12,764 bases of DNA from DATJYV01 sp035499415. Lineage in GTDB: Bacteria; Bacteroidota; Ignavibacteria; UBA10030. A model generated the notes under the pieces. It made no database searches. It was not told the DNA's origin and saw only the letters and a program-made list of their open reading frames with translations. This document shows, piece by piece, positions 1 to 7,293 of the stretch. The DNA lies in contig DATJYV010000101.1 of assembly GCA_035499415.1 (NCBI GenBank), positions 1 through 12,764 on the forward strand, written 5' to 3'. A program made the translations under genes and the position numbers. Position 1 is the stretch's first letter; every line of letters starts with the position of its first letter.

Positions 1-795
1 TCGAGGTTGATATTCTATCAGCAAATGCAATCGGGGCACGACAAACGAGACGTTTTTCACAGCTGGATTTTTTCACGCTTGTCACTCTGGATGACGTTGA
101 CGCCCGGCATGCGGCGGGATGTTCTCCTTCATACGCGGATGCGGCCGGAGCGCGTGGTCGTCGTCCCTCTTGGTACGGACCTCGGAGCATTCAAACCGTC
201 GTTGTACCGAAAAAAAGAAGCGCGGGGGAGGTTCGGGCTCCCGCAAAACAGGACGCTCGTCGGCGTCATCGGCCGGCTTGATATTCAGAAGGGACAGGAA
301 GTTCTCCTCCGCGCCGCCCCCGAAGTCCTTCGCCGACATCGAGACGTTCACTTCGTTCTCGCCGGTGAAGAAACCCGCGGGGAGAGCGGCTACAAGAGCC
401 ATCTCAAAGAGCTGGCGCGGTCATCCGGCATTGAATCGAACGTCTCTTTTCTCCCGTTTACAAACGACGTCGCCCGATTCCTCGCTGCTCTCGATGTGTT
501 CGTTCTCCCGTCGTTCGCCGAGACGTATGGACTGGTGGTCATTGAAGCGATGGCCATGAAATTGCCCGTCATCGCCACAAATGCCGGGGGCGTTCCCGAG
601 ATCATCACGGACCGTGAGACGGGCCTGCTGGTCGAGCCGCGCAACTCCAAAGAAATTGCCGACGCGATTCATCGCCTCCTCACGCGGCCGTCCCTTCGTT
701 CGCGATTGGGGAAATCCGCGCGCGCAGCCGCGCTCGCGAAGTATGACATGGACGCTTGCCTGGACGCGCTCCTGGGTGCAATCGCGCACTCTTGA
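1..795 (+). CDS. GT4-type glycosyltransferase, 5'-truncated by window edge
   Basis: This is the C-terminal portion (about 264 residues) of a GT-B fold retaining glycosyltransferase. The reading frame is open from base 1, so the true start lies outside the window. What remains is the end of the N-terminal domain (PLGTDL linker) and the nucleotide-sugar-binding C-terminal domain. That domain has GVIGRLDIQKG, typical of the start of Glycos_transf_1, and the E-x7-E motif in FAETYGLVVIEAM, with its glutamates at 520-522 and 544-546. AGGVPEII follows, then GLLVEP. Such enzymes move a sugar from an NDP- or UDP-sugar to lipid, polysaccharide or small-molecule acceptors, usually at the cytosolic face of the inner membrane. 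Donor and acceptor cannot be read from this part. The gene converges with aguA. The family call is firm; the specific role is unknown. Confidence 0.88.
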   Translation, partial: SRLIFYQQMQSGHDKRDVFHSWIFSRLSLWMTLTPGMRRDVLLHTRMRPERVVVVPLGTDLGAFKPSLYRKKEARGRFGLPQNRTLVGVIGRLDIQKGQEVLLRAAPEVLRRHRDVHFVLAGEETRGESGYKSHLKELARSSGIESNVSFLPFTNDVARFLAALDVFVLPSFAETYGLVVIEAMAMKLPVIATNAGGVPEIITDRETGLLVEPRNSKEIADAIHRLLTRPSLRSRLGKSARAAALAKYDMDACLDALLGAIAHS

Positions 796-876
796 CTCTC
801 CGTCCCTGCGGACCGATAACGCTGTCCCATCATCCCGCCGCGTCCGTTGCTGATTGATCTTCGCTTCCCCGCTCCA

Positions 877-2022
877 TCAGTAAGGGTGTCGTTCCGCCGG
901 CTGTTGTTGCGTGAGACAATGAATGGTCCCGAGTCCCCACACAAGGTCGACCGCGTGAATGCCGATGACCGGCCGGCCCGGGATGAGTTCCGAGAGGATC
1001 CCCAGAGCTTGTCTGTCGGCCGGGTCGTTGAAGGTGGGGACAAGGACTGCGGCGTTCGAGAAATAGAAATTCGCATAGCTCGCCGGGAGTCTCCGTCCGT
1101 CGAACAACAGCGGCGACGGCATCGGAAGCGAAACGACCGTGAGCTTTTCTCCCGTCGGCAACCGGAAGCCCTCGAGACGCTCGCGGTTTTTTGCAAGGCG
1201 CTGTGAATTTGGGTCCGCTGCGTTTCGTTCTTCGCACAGGACGACCGTGTTGCTGTTGACAAACCGGCAGAGGTCGTCGACATGGCCGTGCGTGTCGTCT
1301 CCCTCGATCCCCCTGTCGAGCCAGACTACATGCGAAACTCCGAGGTATCGGGCAAAAATGTTTTCGTAGTCCGATCGCGTCAGTCCCGCATTCCGTACCT
1401 GGACGCGTTGGTCGAGAAGACACTCCTCCGTCGTGATGAGCGCACCGGCGCCGTTCACGTCCACACTTCCACCCTCCAAAATGATCGTCCGGCCCGCATG
1501 CCGAACGGCAACCACCTTTTTCCGTAATTTTTTTCCGACGCGTTGAGGAACGCGCGCGTCCCGGTGCCAGTTGGAGTATTTCGACCACGCGTTGAATCCG
1601 AACTCCGCAATAACGGCCTGCGGTTCGTCCTGTGCCATGACAAATATTGGACCAGAATCTCTCGTCCAGCCGCGGTCGGTTGGAATGCGGACAAATTGCA
1701 CGTTCTTCAATTCAACACCGACCCTGCCGAGGACGCGTCTCGCTTTCTCTTCACGAATTTTTGATGAGACGAGAATCCGGACGGTTTCGCCCTGTGAGAT
1801 GTGGCGAACGATCTCCGCGTAGACCCAGGGAATGGGGGCAAATTTTCCCGGCCAGTCGGAATGAATGTGCGGCCAGACGATCCATGTTGCCTCGTGCCGG
1901 TCCCATTCAGCCGGCATGCGGTAGCTCTGCCCGTTGTGCCGTGACCCGTTGGTGTCCCTGGTTCGGTCGCTTGTCGCAGTTTGCAGAAGAGATTCGGGCG
2001 TTGCGGGAGAGGGAGTGCTCAC
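877..2022 (-). CDS. aguA: Agmatine deiminase (agmatine iminohydrolase)
   Basis: The enzyme hydrolyses agmatine to N-carbamoylputrescine and ammonia in the cytoplasm. It belongs to the peptidyl-arginine-deiminase (guanidine-modifying) fold family. Seen in the sequence, numbered from the GTG start (381 aa): MPAEWDRHEATWIVWP at 36-51, TRDSGP at 120-125, EGGSVDVNG at 183-191, GDDTHGHVDD at 241-250 with the family His/Asp, and the nucleophile Cys369 in TIHCLTQQ. The GTG at 2020-2022 was chosen because it overlaps the aguB stop in a GTGA junction, the usual geometry for translational coupling. The in-frame ATG at 1915-1917, just before PAEW, would give 346 aa and is the main alternative; neither has a strong Shine-Dalgarno. 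The frame stays open upstream to 2097 inside aguB, but a start there would overlap it by some 80 bases. The segment before the catalytic Cys reads WGLGTIHC, where many relatives have GGGNIHC. Confidence 0.93.
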   Translation of the reverse strand: MSTPSPATPESLLQTATSDRTRDTNGSRHNGQSYRMPAEWDRHEATWIVWPHIHSDWPGKFAPIPWVYAEIVRHISQGETVRILVSSKIREEKARRVLGRVGVELKNVQFVRIPTDRGWTRDSGPIFVMAQDEPQAVIAEFGFNAWSKYSNWHRDARVPQRVGKKLRKKVVAVRHAGRTIILEGGSVDVNGAGALITTEECLLDQRVQVRNAGLTRSDYENIFARYLGVSHVVWLDRGIEGDDTHGHVDDLCRFVNSNTVVLCEERNAADPNSQRLAKNRERLEGFRLPTGEKLTVVSLPMPSPLLFDGRRLPASYANFYFSNAAVLVPTFNDPADRQALGILSELIPGRPVIGIHAVDLVWGLGTIHCLTQQQPAERHPY

Positions 2023-2921
2023 TGCTCTGAGGTATCGAGGTATCGCGAGGTTATTCCCTGATACGCGTCGATTCGCCGGTCGCGGAGGAATGGCCAATGT
2101 CGCCGGACCGTCTCCAGGTGCTCCACATCGACTTCGGCCAGGAGAATCTCCTCCGAATCGACCGATGCCTGAGCAATGATAACGCCTTGAGGGTCCGCGA
2201 TGAACGAAGAGCCCCAGAACTCAATGCCGGCGGAATTCTTGTCGGGCTTTTCAAGGCCGACGCGATTGACCGCTGCGACATAAATTCCGTTCGCGATCGC
2301 GTGACCGCGCTGAACGGTGATCCACGCATCGCGCTGTGCCTCGCCATACTTCGCCTTCTCCCCGGGATGCCAGCCAATGGCGGTCGGATAGAAGAGAACC
2401 GCGGCACCCTGCAACGACGAGATCCTCGCTCCCTCGGGATACCACTGGTCCCAGCAGATCAATGTCGAGATCTTTCCGAAGCGTGTGTTGAAGGCGCGGA
2501 ACCCAAGATCTCCGGGGGTGAAGTAGAACTTCTCGAAGTACGCCGGATCGTCGGGAATATGCATCTTCCGGTACGTCCCCGTGATTTGCCCGTTCGCATC
2601 GATTACGACGGCGGTATTATGATACAGGCCCGCGGCCCGGCGCTCGAACAGCGGTGCGATGACGACGACGCCGAGCTCCTTGGCGAGTTTGCCCAGGGCA
2701 TCGGTCCCCGGCCCCGGAACGGGTTCAGCCAGATCGAATCGTCGAGGGTCTTCCGTCTGGCAGAAATATTCGCTCCGAAAAAGTTCGGGCAGGCAGATAA
2801 CCTGCGCTCCTTTCCCGGCTGCTTCGCGAATCCGTTTGGATGCACGGTCGAGATTCTCGGCCGGGTCGGCTGCAGCCCGGGATTGGATAAGCCCGATGCG
2901 AAAGGTCCGTGGCGATTTCAT
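2019..2921 (-). CDS. aguB: N-carbamoylputrescine amidase
   Basis: This nitrilase-superfamily amidohydrolase converts N-carbamoylputrescine to putrescine, CO2 and ammonia, the step after agmatine deiminase. The 300-aa product matches the family size. The Glu-Lys-Cys triad is visible: Glu46 in VICLPELF, Lys119 in YRKMHIPDDP and Cys156 in LICWDQWYPEGAR. The sequence after the triad (PTAIGWHP, then QRGHAIANG) is characteristic of the carbamoylputrescine branch and not of general nitrilases. The ATG at 2919-2921, starting MKSPRTFRIGLIQ, places the first beta strand properly. The frame runs upstream to a GTG at 3048-3050, but that adds 43 residues unlike the family. No clear Shine-Dalgarno precedes the ATG. 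The stop overlaps the aguA GTG by 4 bases, so the two probably form an aguB-aguA operon. Its promoter, not identified, should lie in the 338-base gap upstream. Confidence 0.94.
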   Translation of the reverse strand: MKSPRTFRIGLIQSRAAADPAENLDRASKRIREAAGKGAQVICLPELFRSEYFCQTEDPRRFDLAEPVPGPGTDALGKLAKELGVVVIAPLFERRAAGLYHNTAVVIDANGQITGTYRKMHIPDDPAYFEKFYFTPGDLGFRAFNTRFGKISTLICWDQWYPEGARISSLQGAAVLFYPTAIGWHPGEKAKYGEAQRDAWITVQRGHAIANGIYVAAVNRVGLEKPDKNSAGIEFWGSSFIADPQGVIIAQASVDSEEILLAEVDVEHLETVRRHWPFLRDRRIDAYQGITSRYLDTSEQ

Positions 2922-3259
2922 GGATGCACGTTCATCGTTCGATTGAATGATGGTACGAATATTTCTTTGTAACGGAAAGCGGCGGACGGTGATCCAGCCG
3001 CCGGGATTCTCCGTCGACCGTCGCGGACAGGCGATCGAGAATTTCGTCACCCCGAAAATCGGGAATCATTTCGTGAGGGTAATTTTCTGTTCGATGCGTT
3101 GGTTCATCGGCAGGGCAGCCGATAATTTTCACCGGCTGACCTGGTCGTAACTGCGGGGGAATGTCGGATAAGGAAGCGGTCGACGCTTGGGAACAATGGG
3201 TATGATCGCAAGAGAGGAATGGAGGCGTGAATCGCGCCTGGTGCCGCACGCGCGCGGGG
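2922..3259. other. Gap between kdpE and aguB; likely aguBA leader
   Basis: No convincing gene is seen in these 338 bases. A minus-strand frame stays open through the region and into kdpE, but it has no credible start, its third positions are not GC-biased like the neighbouring genes, and it resembles nothing I recognise. Structures seen: a 6-bp stem CGGCGG/CCGCCG (2980-2985 with 2998-3003), a small stem CCCGA/TCGGG (3051-3055 with 3059-3063), and a 5-bp AGGCG/CGCCT stem at 3223-3239 just past the kdpE stop. None is followed by a proper T run on the minus strand, so I do not call a terminator. The gap is the likely place for the kdpDE transcript end and an aguBA promoter, but I could not identify either. 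Confidence 0.5.
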
Positions 3260-3949
3260 TCAATCTTCCGTGCTGAGCCGATATCCGATCCCGGATTCTG
3301 TCTGAAGAAGGCGCGGCTGCTCAGGATCCTCCTCGAGCTTCTTGCGGAGCTGGCCGACGTACACACGCGAATACTGGGTTTCTCCGTCGAGGGCGGGTCC
3401 CCAGATCTGTTGGAGGATGTACTGGTGCGTAAGGACCTTGCCCGCATTCCGGATGAAAAGCGCGAGCAGAGCGTATTCCTTCGGGGTCAGCCTGACGACC
3501 TCGCCGTTCCTCCGGACGGTACGCGCCGCAAGGTCGACCGATATGGGTCCGCTGACGAACACGCTTTCTTCTTCAATCCCGTGACGGTGCCGGAGCGCCG
3601 TCCGCACCCGTGCAAGGAGCTCCCCGGTCCGAAACGGCTTCGTCAGGTAATCGTCGGCTCCGGCGTCAAGCGCGGCGACGATGTCCTGTTCACTCGAGCG
3701 CACCGAAAGCACGATGACCGGTACCGTCGCCCACTCGCGCAATCGCCGGAGGACTTCAATGCCGTCCTTGTCCGGCAGTCCGAGGTCGAGGATGATCGCA
3801 TCGGGGTTGACCTTCACCGCGAACTGGAGCGCTTGCTCTCCCGTTTCCGCGAGGATGACGGCATATCCCGCTGATTCAAGAGCAATCTGAAGCAGCCGGC
3901 GCATCTGCCGCTCATCGTCGACGACAAGGATGGGAATTTTTTCGGTCAT
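3260..3949 (-). CDS. kdpE: KdpE, OmpR-family response regulator
   Basis: Cytoplasmic DNA-binding response regulator, partner of KdpD, expected to activate kdpFABC transcription when K+ is limiting. The 229 residues are the usual length. The receiver domain (about 1-120) has the acidic pair Asp11-Asp12, phospho-acceptor Asp55 in ILDLGLPD, Ser82 and Lys104 in TKPF. The C-terminal winged-helix domain (about 130-226) has LTPKEYALL, the recognition-helix region QYSRVYVGQLRKKLE, and ESGIGYRL near the end. The ATG at 3947-3949 overlaps the kdpD stop in an ATGA junction, so translation is probably coupled. The frame is open further upstream inside kdpD, but the receiver domain begins right at this ATG (MTEKIPILVVDDE), which fixes the start. 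Confidence 0.96.
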   Translation of the reverse strand: MTEKIPILVVDDERQMRRLLQIALESAGYAVILAETGEQALQFAVKVNPDAIILDLGLPDKDGIEVLRRLREWATVPVIVLSVRSSEQDIVAALDAGADDYLTKPFRTGELLARVRTALRHRHGIEEESVFVSGPISVDLAARTVRRNGEVVRLTPKEYALLALFIRNAGKVLTHQYILQQIWGPALDGETQYSRVYVGQLRKKLEEDPEQPRLLQTESGIGYRLSTED

Positions 3950-6627
3950 TCCACAGCTTCGCCCACCGGTTGCGGCTCCGAGACAAGAGGCAGGGCGATG
4001 GTAAACCTCGCTCCCCCTTCTGCCCGATTCTCCACCTTGATGGTTCCGCGGTGCGCTTCGACAAAGCCGCGCGCGATCGAGAGGCCGAGCCCGGTGCCGC
4101 CGACCTTCGACCCGGGAACGCGATAAAACTTTTCGAACACCCGCGGCAGAGATTCCTTTGGGAAGCCAGGGCCGTCGTCCTCCACAACGATGAGGCATTG
4201 CTGGTCCTCCAGCCGCACCCGGATTCCGATATGAGACCCGCCCGGGGTGTACATCGCGGCGTTGTGCAGGAGGTTCGTCAGGGTCTGTTCGACGAGGCCG
4301 AAATCGAACTTCAGGAGCGGCATTTCGGACGGAATGTTGATGGAAACCTCGTGGTCAGCAAGTTCCCTCCCGAGTTTGACCAGCGATGTCCGCACGACAT
4401 CCCCGATATCGCACCAATCCGACTTTGCCGTGATCCGCCCGGACTCGAGCCGCGTCATGTCGAGCAAATTCTCGACGAGCCGGTTGAGCCGCTCTGCCGC
4501 CGTTCGTATCTCGATCGTTAAATCCTTTCGGAGAGATCGGATTTTTTCCGCCGACCCCGTGAGGAGCTCCTCGGACGCGCTCACGATCGCCGCGATCGGC
4601 GTGTGGAGCTCGTGCGAGAGCGAATTGAACAGGGTCTTATAGAGGCGTTCCGATTCAACGAAGGCGATGGATTTCTTCGTCATCTCGTTGAGCTGCTCAC
4701 GCTCAAGCGTGGAAGCGATCTGGCTGATGAAATTCTGGAGCAGGGATTCCTGGTCGATCGACGGCGCCTCGTCGCGGATGAGGGAAACGCCGATGACGCC
4801 CAGCGGGTACCGGGGACCCGAGATGGGATAGTACGTCGCCCGCGCAAAGGGAAGCGTATCGGTGTACCGTCCCGCTTTTTTCTCGTTCCAGTAGACCCAG
4901 GCCGCGACGCTGAATTCCTTCGGGTCAACCTTGAATGAACTCGACGGATGCTCGGTGGTGAAGACCTCACCGTCCGGGTCGCTCAGAAAGAGCGCGACCT
5001 TCGATTCAAAAAACCGTTCGACGTTCGTGATCGCGGCGCGCGCCACTTCATCCTGCGTACGCGCTGTTGAAAGATCCTTCGTCAACGTATAGAGTGCGAT
5101 CGCCCGTTCCTCGCGCTGCCGGACGGCCTTTTCGCGCGCCCGTACACGCGCCGTCAGCACGCCGGATACCGCGGCAATGGCAAAGTATGTGAGGAGCATC
5201 AGCACATCCTGCGTCAGCGCGACGACAAATGTGAATCGCGGCGGGATGAAGAAGTAATCCCAGATAAGCGCGCTGAGCGTGGCCGCCAGAAGGACCGGCC
5301 CGGAGCCCAGCTTGAGCGGGAGGAGCGCCACGGTAAGAAGAAGTATCAGCGAGATGGTCTGGTAGCCCAGGAGGTCGGAAAAGGGAAAGCATACCAGCGC
5401 GACGAAGCATACGAAGAACGTTGCAAGGATGTACTGAGCAGTGCCGGAGTGCAGCTCCGGGATCGCCCATCTCAACGGCGAGCGTTTTTCCACCTCCCAT
5501 TCCCCCGCAACGTAGACATCGACGCTGCCGCTCTGCTCGATGATTCTGTCCAGCATGCTTTTGCCGATCAGAAAGCTGTGCCTCGGTTTGCCGATGAGAA
5601 TTTGCGTCGCGTTCTGGTGTTTGGCAACGCGCACCAGCGCCCTCGCCACATCTTCGTCCGACGTCGTGAGGATCTCGGCGCCGAGCTCCCGTGCAAGCTT
5701 GATGTTCCGCGCAAGTTGGTCGCGCACCGGGTCGGAGAGGGGCTTGGCCGATTCGACGTACACGCCAAGCCACGACGCATGCAGCGTGTATGCTACGCCC
5801 CGCGCCCAACGAATAAGCGGAATGCAATCCGCGTTCGGGCTTATCCCCACGAGCAGCCGCTGCCCGGACTTCCACGGCCCCGCGATCCGCTGCGAGAGCA
5901 TGTAACTTCGCAGCTGGTGGTCGACGCGTTCCGCCGTGAGGCGCAGCGACATCTCCCGGAGCGCGGTAAGGTTCCCCTTTCGGAAGAAGTTTCTGATGGC
6001 CTGCTCCGAGCGCTCCGTCGTGTAGACCTTCCCTTCGGAAAACCGCCGCAGGAGTTCCTCGGGCGGAATGTCGATGAGCTCCACTTCGTCGGCCTGCTCG
6101 AAGACCGAATCCGGGACCGTCTCGCGAATCGTCGACCCGGTGATCTGGCTGACCGCATCTGCGCGACTCTCGAGATGCTGAACATTGAGCGTCGTGTAGA
6201 CGTCGATTCCGTTATCAAGAATTTCCTGCACGTCCTGATGACGCTTCGCATGCCGGCTCCCCGGCGCGTTTGTATGCGCGAGCTCATCGACCAGCACAAG
6301 ACGCGGTTTCCGGGCCAGGACGGCGTCCAGGTCCATTTCTTCCAGTATCGTCCCCCGATACTCCAATTGCTTCCGGGGGAGTACTGCGAGTCCGGTCACG
6401 AGCTTTTCCGTCTCGGGACGTCTGTGCGTCTCGACGAAGCCGATGACGACGTCGGTCCCCTTCGAAAGGGCTTCGTGGGCCGACTTCAGCATTTCATACG
6501 TCTTGCCGACGCCGGCACACATGCCGAAAAAGACCTTCAGCTTTCCCCGCGTCGATTTCTGCTCTTCGTTCCGGATTTCGCTCAGCAGAGCGTCGGGGTC
6601 GGGGCGGATTGGTTCCTGGTCTGCCAT
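3946..6627 (-). CDS. kdpD: KdpD, K+-responsive sensor histidine kinase
   Basis: Inner-membrane histidine kinase that controls kdp expression through KdpE. The 893 aa show the full family architecture. The N-terminal KdpD domain (about 27-235) has a Walker A motif GMCAGVGKT at 35-43 and LVLVDELAHTN around Asp114. A universal-stress-protein-like domain follows (about 255-375), then a DUF4118-type membrane block of about four segments (about 395-495) and a GAF-like region (about 510-645). The kinase core has the phospho-acceptor His672 in SHELHTP, an N box around Asn785-Asn789, DDGPG at 817-821 and GGTGLGLS at 843-850. The start MADQEP at 6625-6627 lacks a Shine-Dalgarno and lies 20 bases past a terminator hairpin. 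In the USP domain, the S. aureus c-di-AMP motif (SxS-x20-FTAxY) is degenerate: Ser263-Pro-Asn, 20 residues, then WLGVY at 286-290. Confidence 0.96.
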   Translation of the reverse strand: MADQEPIRPDPDALLSEIRNEEQKSTRGKLKVFFGMCAGVGKTYEMLKSAHEALSKGTDVVIGFVETHRRPETEKLVTGLAVLPRKQLEYRGTILEEMDLDAVLARKPRLVLVDELAHTNAPGSRHAKRHQDVQEILDNGIDVYTTLNVQHLESRADAVSQITGSTIRETVPDSVFEQADEVELIDIPPEELLRRFSEGKVYTTERSEQAIRNFFRKGNLTALREMSLRLTAERVDHQLRSYMLSQRIAGPWKSGQRLLVGISPNADCIPLIRWARGVAYTLHASWLGVYVESAKPLSDPVRDQLARNIKLARELGAEILTTSDEDVARALVRVAKHQNATQILIGKPRHSFLIGKSMLDRIIEQSGSVDVYVAGEWEVEKRSPLRWAIPELHSGTAQYILATFFVCFVALVCFPFSDLLGYQTISLILLLTVALLPLKLGSGPVLLAATLSALIWDYFFIPPRFTFVVALTQDVLMLLTYFAIAAVSGVLTARVRAREKAVRQREERAIALYTLTKDLSTARTQDEVARAAITNVERFFESKVALFLSDPDGEVFTTEHPSSSFKVDPKEFSVAAWVYWNEKKAGRYTDTLPFARATYYPISGPRYPLGVIGVSLIRDEAPSIDQESLLQNFISQIASTLEREQLNEMTKKSIAFVESERLYKTLFNSLSHELHTPIAAIVSASEELLTGSAEKIRSLRKDLTIEIRTAAERLNRLVENLLDMTRLESGRITAKSDWCDIGDVVRTSLVKLGRELADHEVSINIPSEMPLLKFDFGLVEQTLTNLLHNAAMYTPGGSHIGIRVRLEDQQCLIVVEDDGPGFPKESLPRVFEKFYRVPGSKVGGTGLGLSIARGFVEAHRGTIKVENRAEGGARFTIALPLVSEPQPVGEAVE

Positions 6628-6646
6628 GGCATGTAATATAACAAAA

Positions 6647-6669
6647 ATCCCGCTTCGTAGAAGCGGGAT
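6647..6669 (-). terminator. Intrinsic terminator after kdpC, before kdpD
   Basis: Perfect 9-bp inverted repeat ATCCCGCTT / AAGCGGGAT with a 5-base loop. On the minus strand the stem runs directly into a T-rich stretch (TTTTTGTTATATT), the layout of a rho-independent terminator. It lies about 35 bases after the kdpC stop and 20 bases before the kdpD start. It should end or attenuate the pump transcript, so kdpDE would be expressed through readthrough or from a separate promoter. Confidence 0.85.
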
Positions 6670-6703
6670 GCAATGCGGATAACGGGAGAACCGGACGGGG
6701 ACT

Positions 6704-7279
6704 TTATTTCAGGGCATCGATCGCGAGGTTCAGAGAGAGGACGTTGACACGCGCCATTCCAAGGATCCTGAATTGCGGAGATCGGACGGATCGAACGACG
6801 AGCTCGCGCAACGCGGATTTTTGTCTCTCGTCGAAATGGCGTGCCCGCGCAACCCGGTCGACCTGCAAGAACGCCGATTCGGGACTGATCTCCGGGTCGA
6901 GTCCGCTTCCCGAAGAGAACAACATATCATTCGGCACGGTCACGGTCAAGCCGAGTTGATTGCGGGAGATAAACGCCGCTCTCCGGAATTCCACGACGCG
7001 GCGGAGCGTATCGCTCGTGGGCCCAAAGTTCGTTGCGCCCGAGGGAAGAGGATTGTAATCGACGGCGGATGGGCGCGGCCAGAAGTAACGGTCCGATTCA
7101 AATTTCTGGGCGACGAACAAAGAACCGACCGTCACTCCGTCTCTCTCCAGCAAACTCCCTTCCGCCCTTTTCGGAAACACAACGCGGGCGATGACGGCTA
7201 TCAGGATGGGGTAAAGAAATCCCGTGACGATGGTCAGCGTAAGAAGCACTCTGAGAGATCGGACAATTTCTTTTTTCAT
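6704..7279 (-). CDS. kdpC: KdpC, K+-transporting ATPase subunit C
   Basis: Single-span periplasm-facing subunit of the KdpFABC pump, needed for complex assembly and ATP-driven K+ uptake. The 191 aa match the family. One N-terminal membrane segment (about 9-33) is followed by the conserved stretches GSLL at 41-44, SDRYFWPRPSAVDYN at 62-76, GATNFGPTS at 81-89, SGSGLDPEISP at 123-133, VDRVARAR at 140-147 and ARVNVLSLNLAID at 176-188. The start ATG at 7277-7279 is supported by AAAGGA at 7288-7293, 8 bases upstream and overlapping the stop of the porin gene, so KdpC translation may be coupled to the porin. The gene is separated from kdpB by that porin gene, whereas in most kdp operons kdpC follows kdpB directly. 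Confidence 0.96.
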   Translation of the reverse strand: MKKEIVRSLRVLLTLTIVTGFLYPILIAVIARVVFPKRAEGSLLERDGVTVGSLFVAQKFESDRYFWPRPSAVDYNPLPSGATNFGPTSDTLRRVVEFRRAAFISRNQLGLTVTVPNDMLFSSGSGLDPEISPESAFLQVDRVARARHFDERQKSALRELVVRSVRSPQFRILGMARVNVLSLNLAIDALK

Positions 7280-7287
7280 GGTGTCAA

Positions 7288-7293
7288 TCCTTT
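7288..7293 (-). promoter_or_regulatory. Shine-Dalgarno of kdpC
   Basis: AAAGGA on the minus strand, 8 bases before the kdpC ATG. It overlaps the TAA of the upstream porin gene (7292-7294), so ribosomes ending on the porin would sit over the kdpC start. Confidence 0.75.

Noticed and set aside
796..876. Search for a bidirectional terminator between the convergent glycosyltransferase and aguA
   Set aside because: Only 4-bp stems such as GTCC/GGAC near 806-818 are seen, with no T run on either strand.
3051..3063. CCCGA/TCGGG hairpin considered as a terminator
   Set aside because: Only 5 bp with a 3-base loop, and no T run follows on the minus strand.
2932..3447. 171-codon minus-strand frame covering the kdpE-aguB gap
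   Set aside because: Its first third overlaps kdpE in another frame, no start with a ribosome site is seen in the gap, third-position GC is lower than in neighbouring genes, and the product is unfamiliar.
5449..6636. 395-codon plus-strand open frame opposite kdpD
   Set aside because: It lies wholly antisense to well-conserved kdpD. Long antisense frames are expected in GC-rich genes, and the translation is rich in Arg, His and Asp with no recognisable domain.
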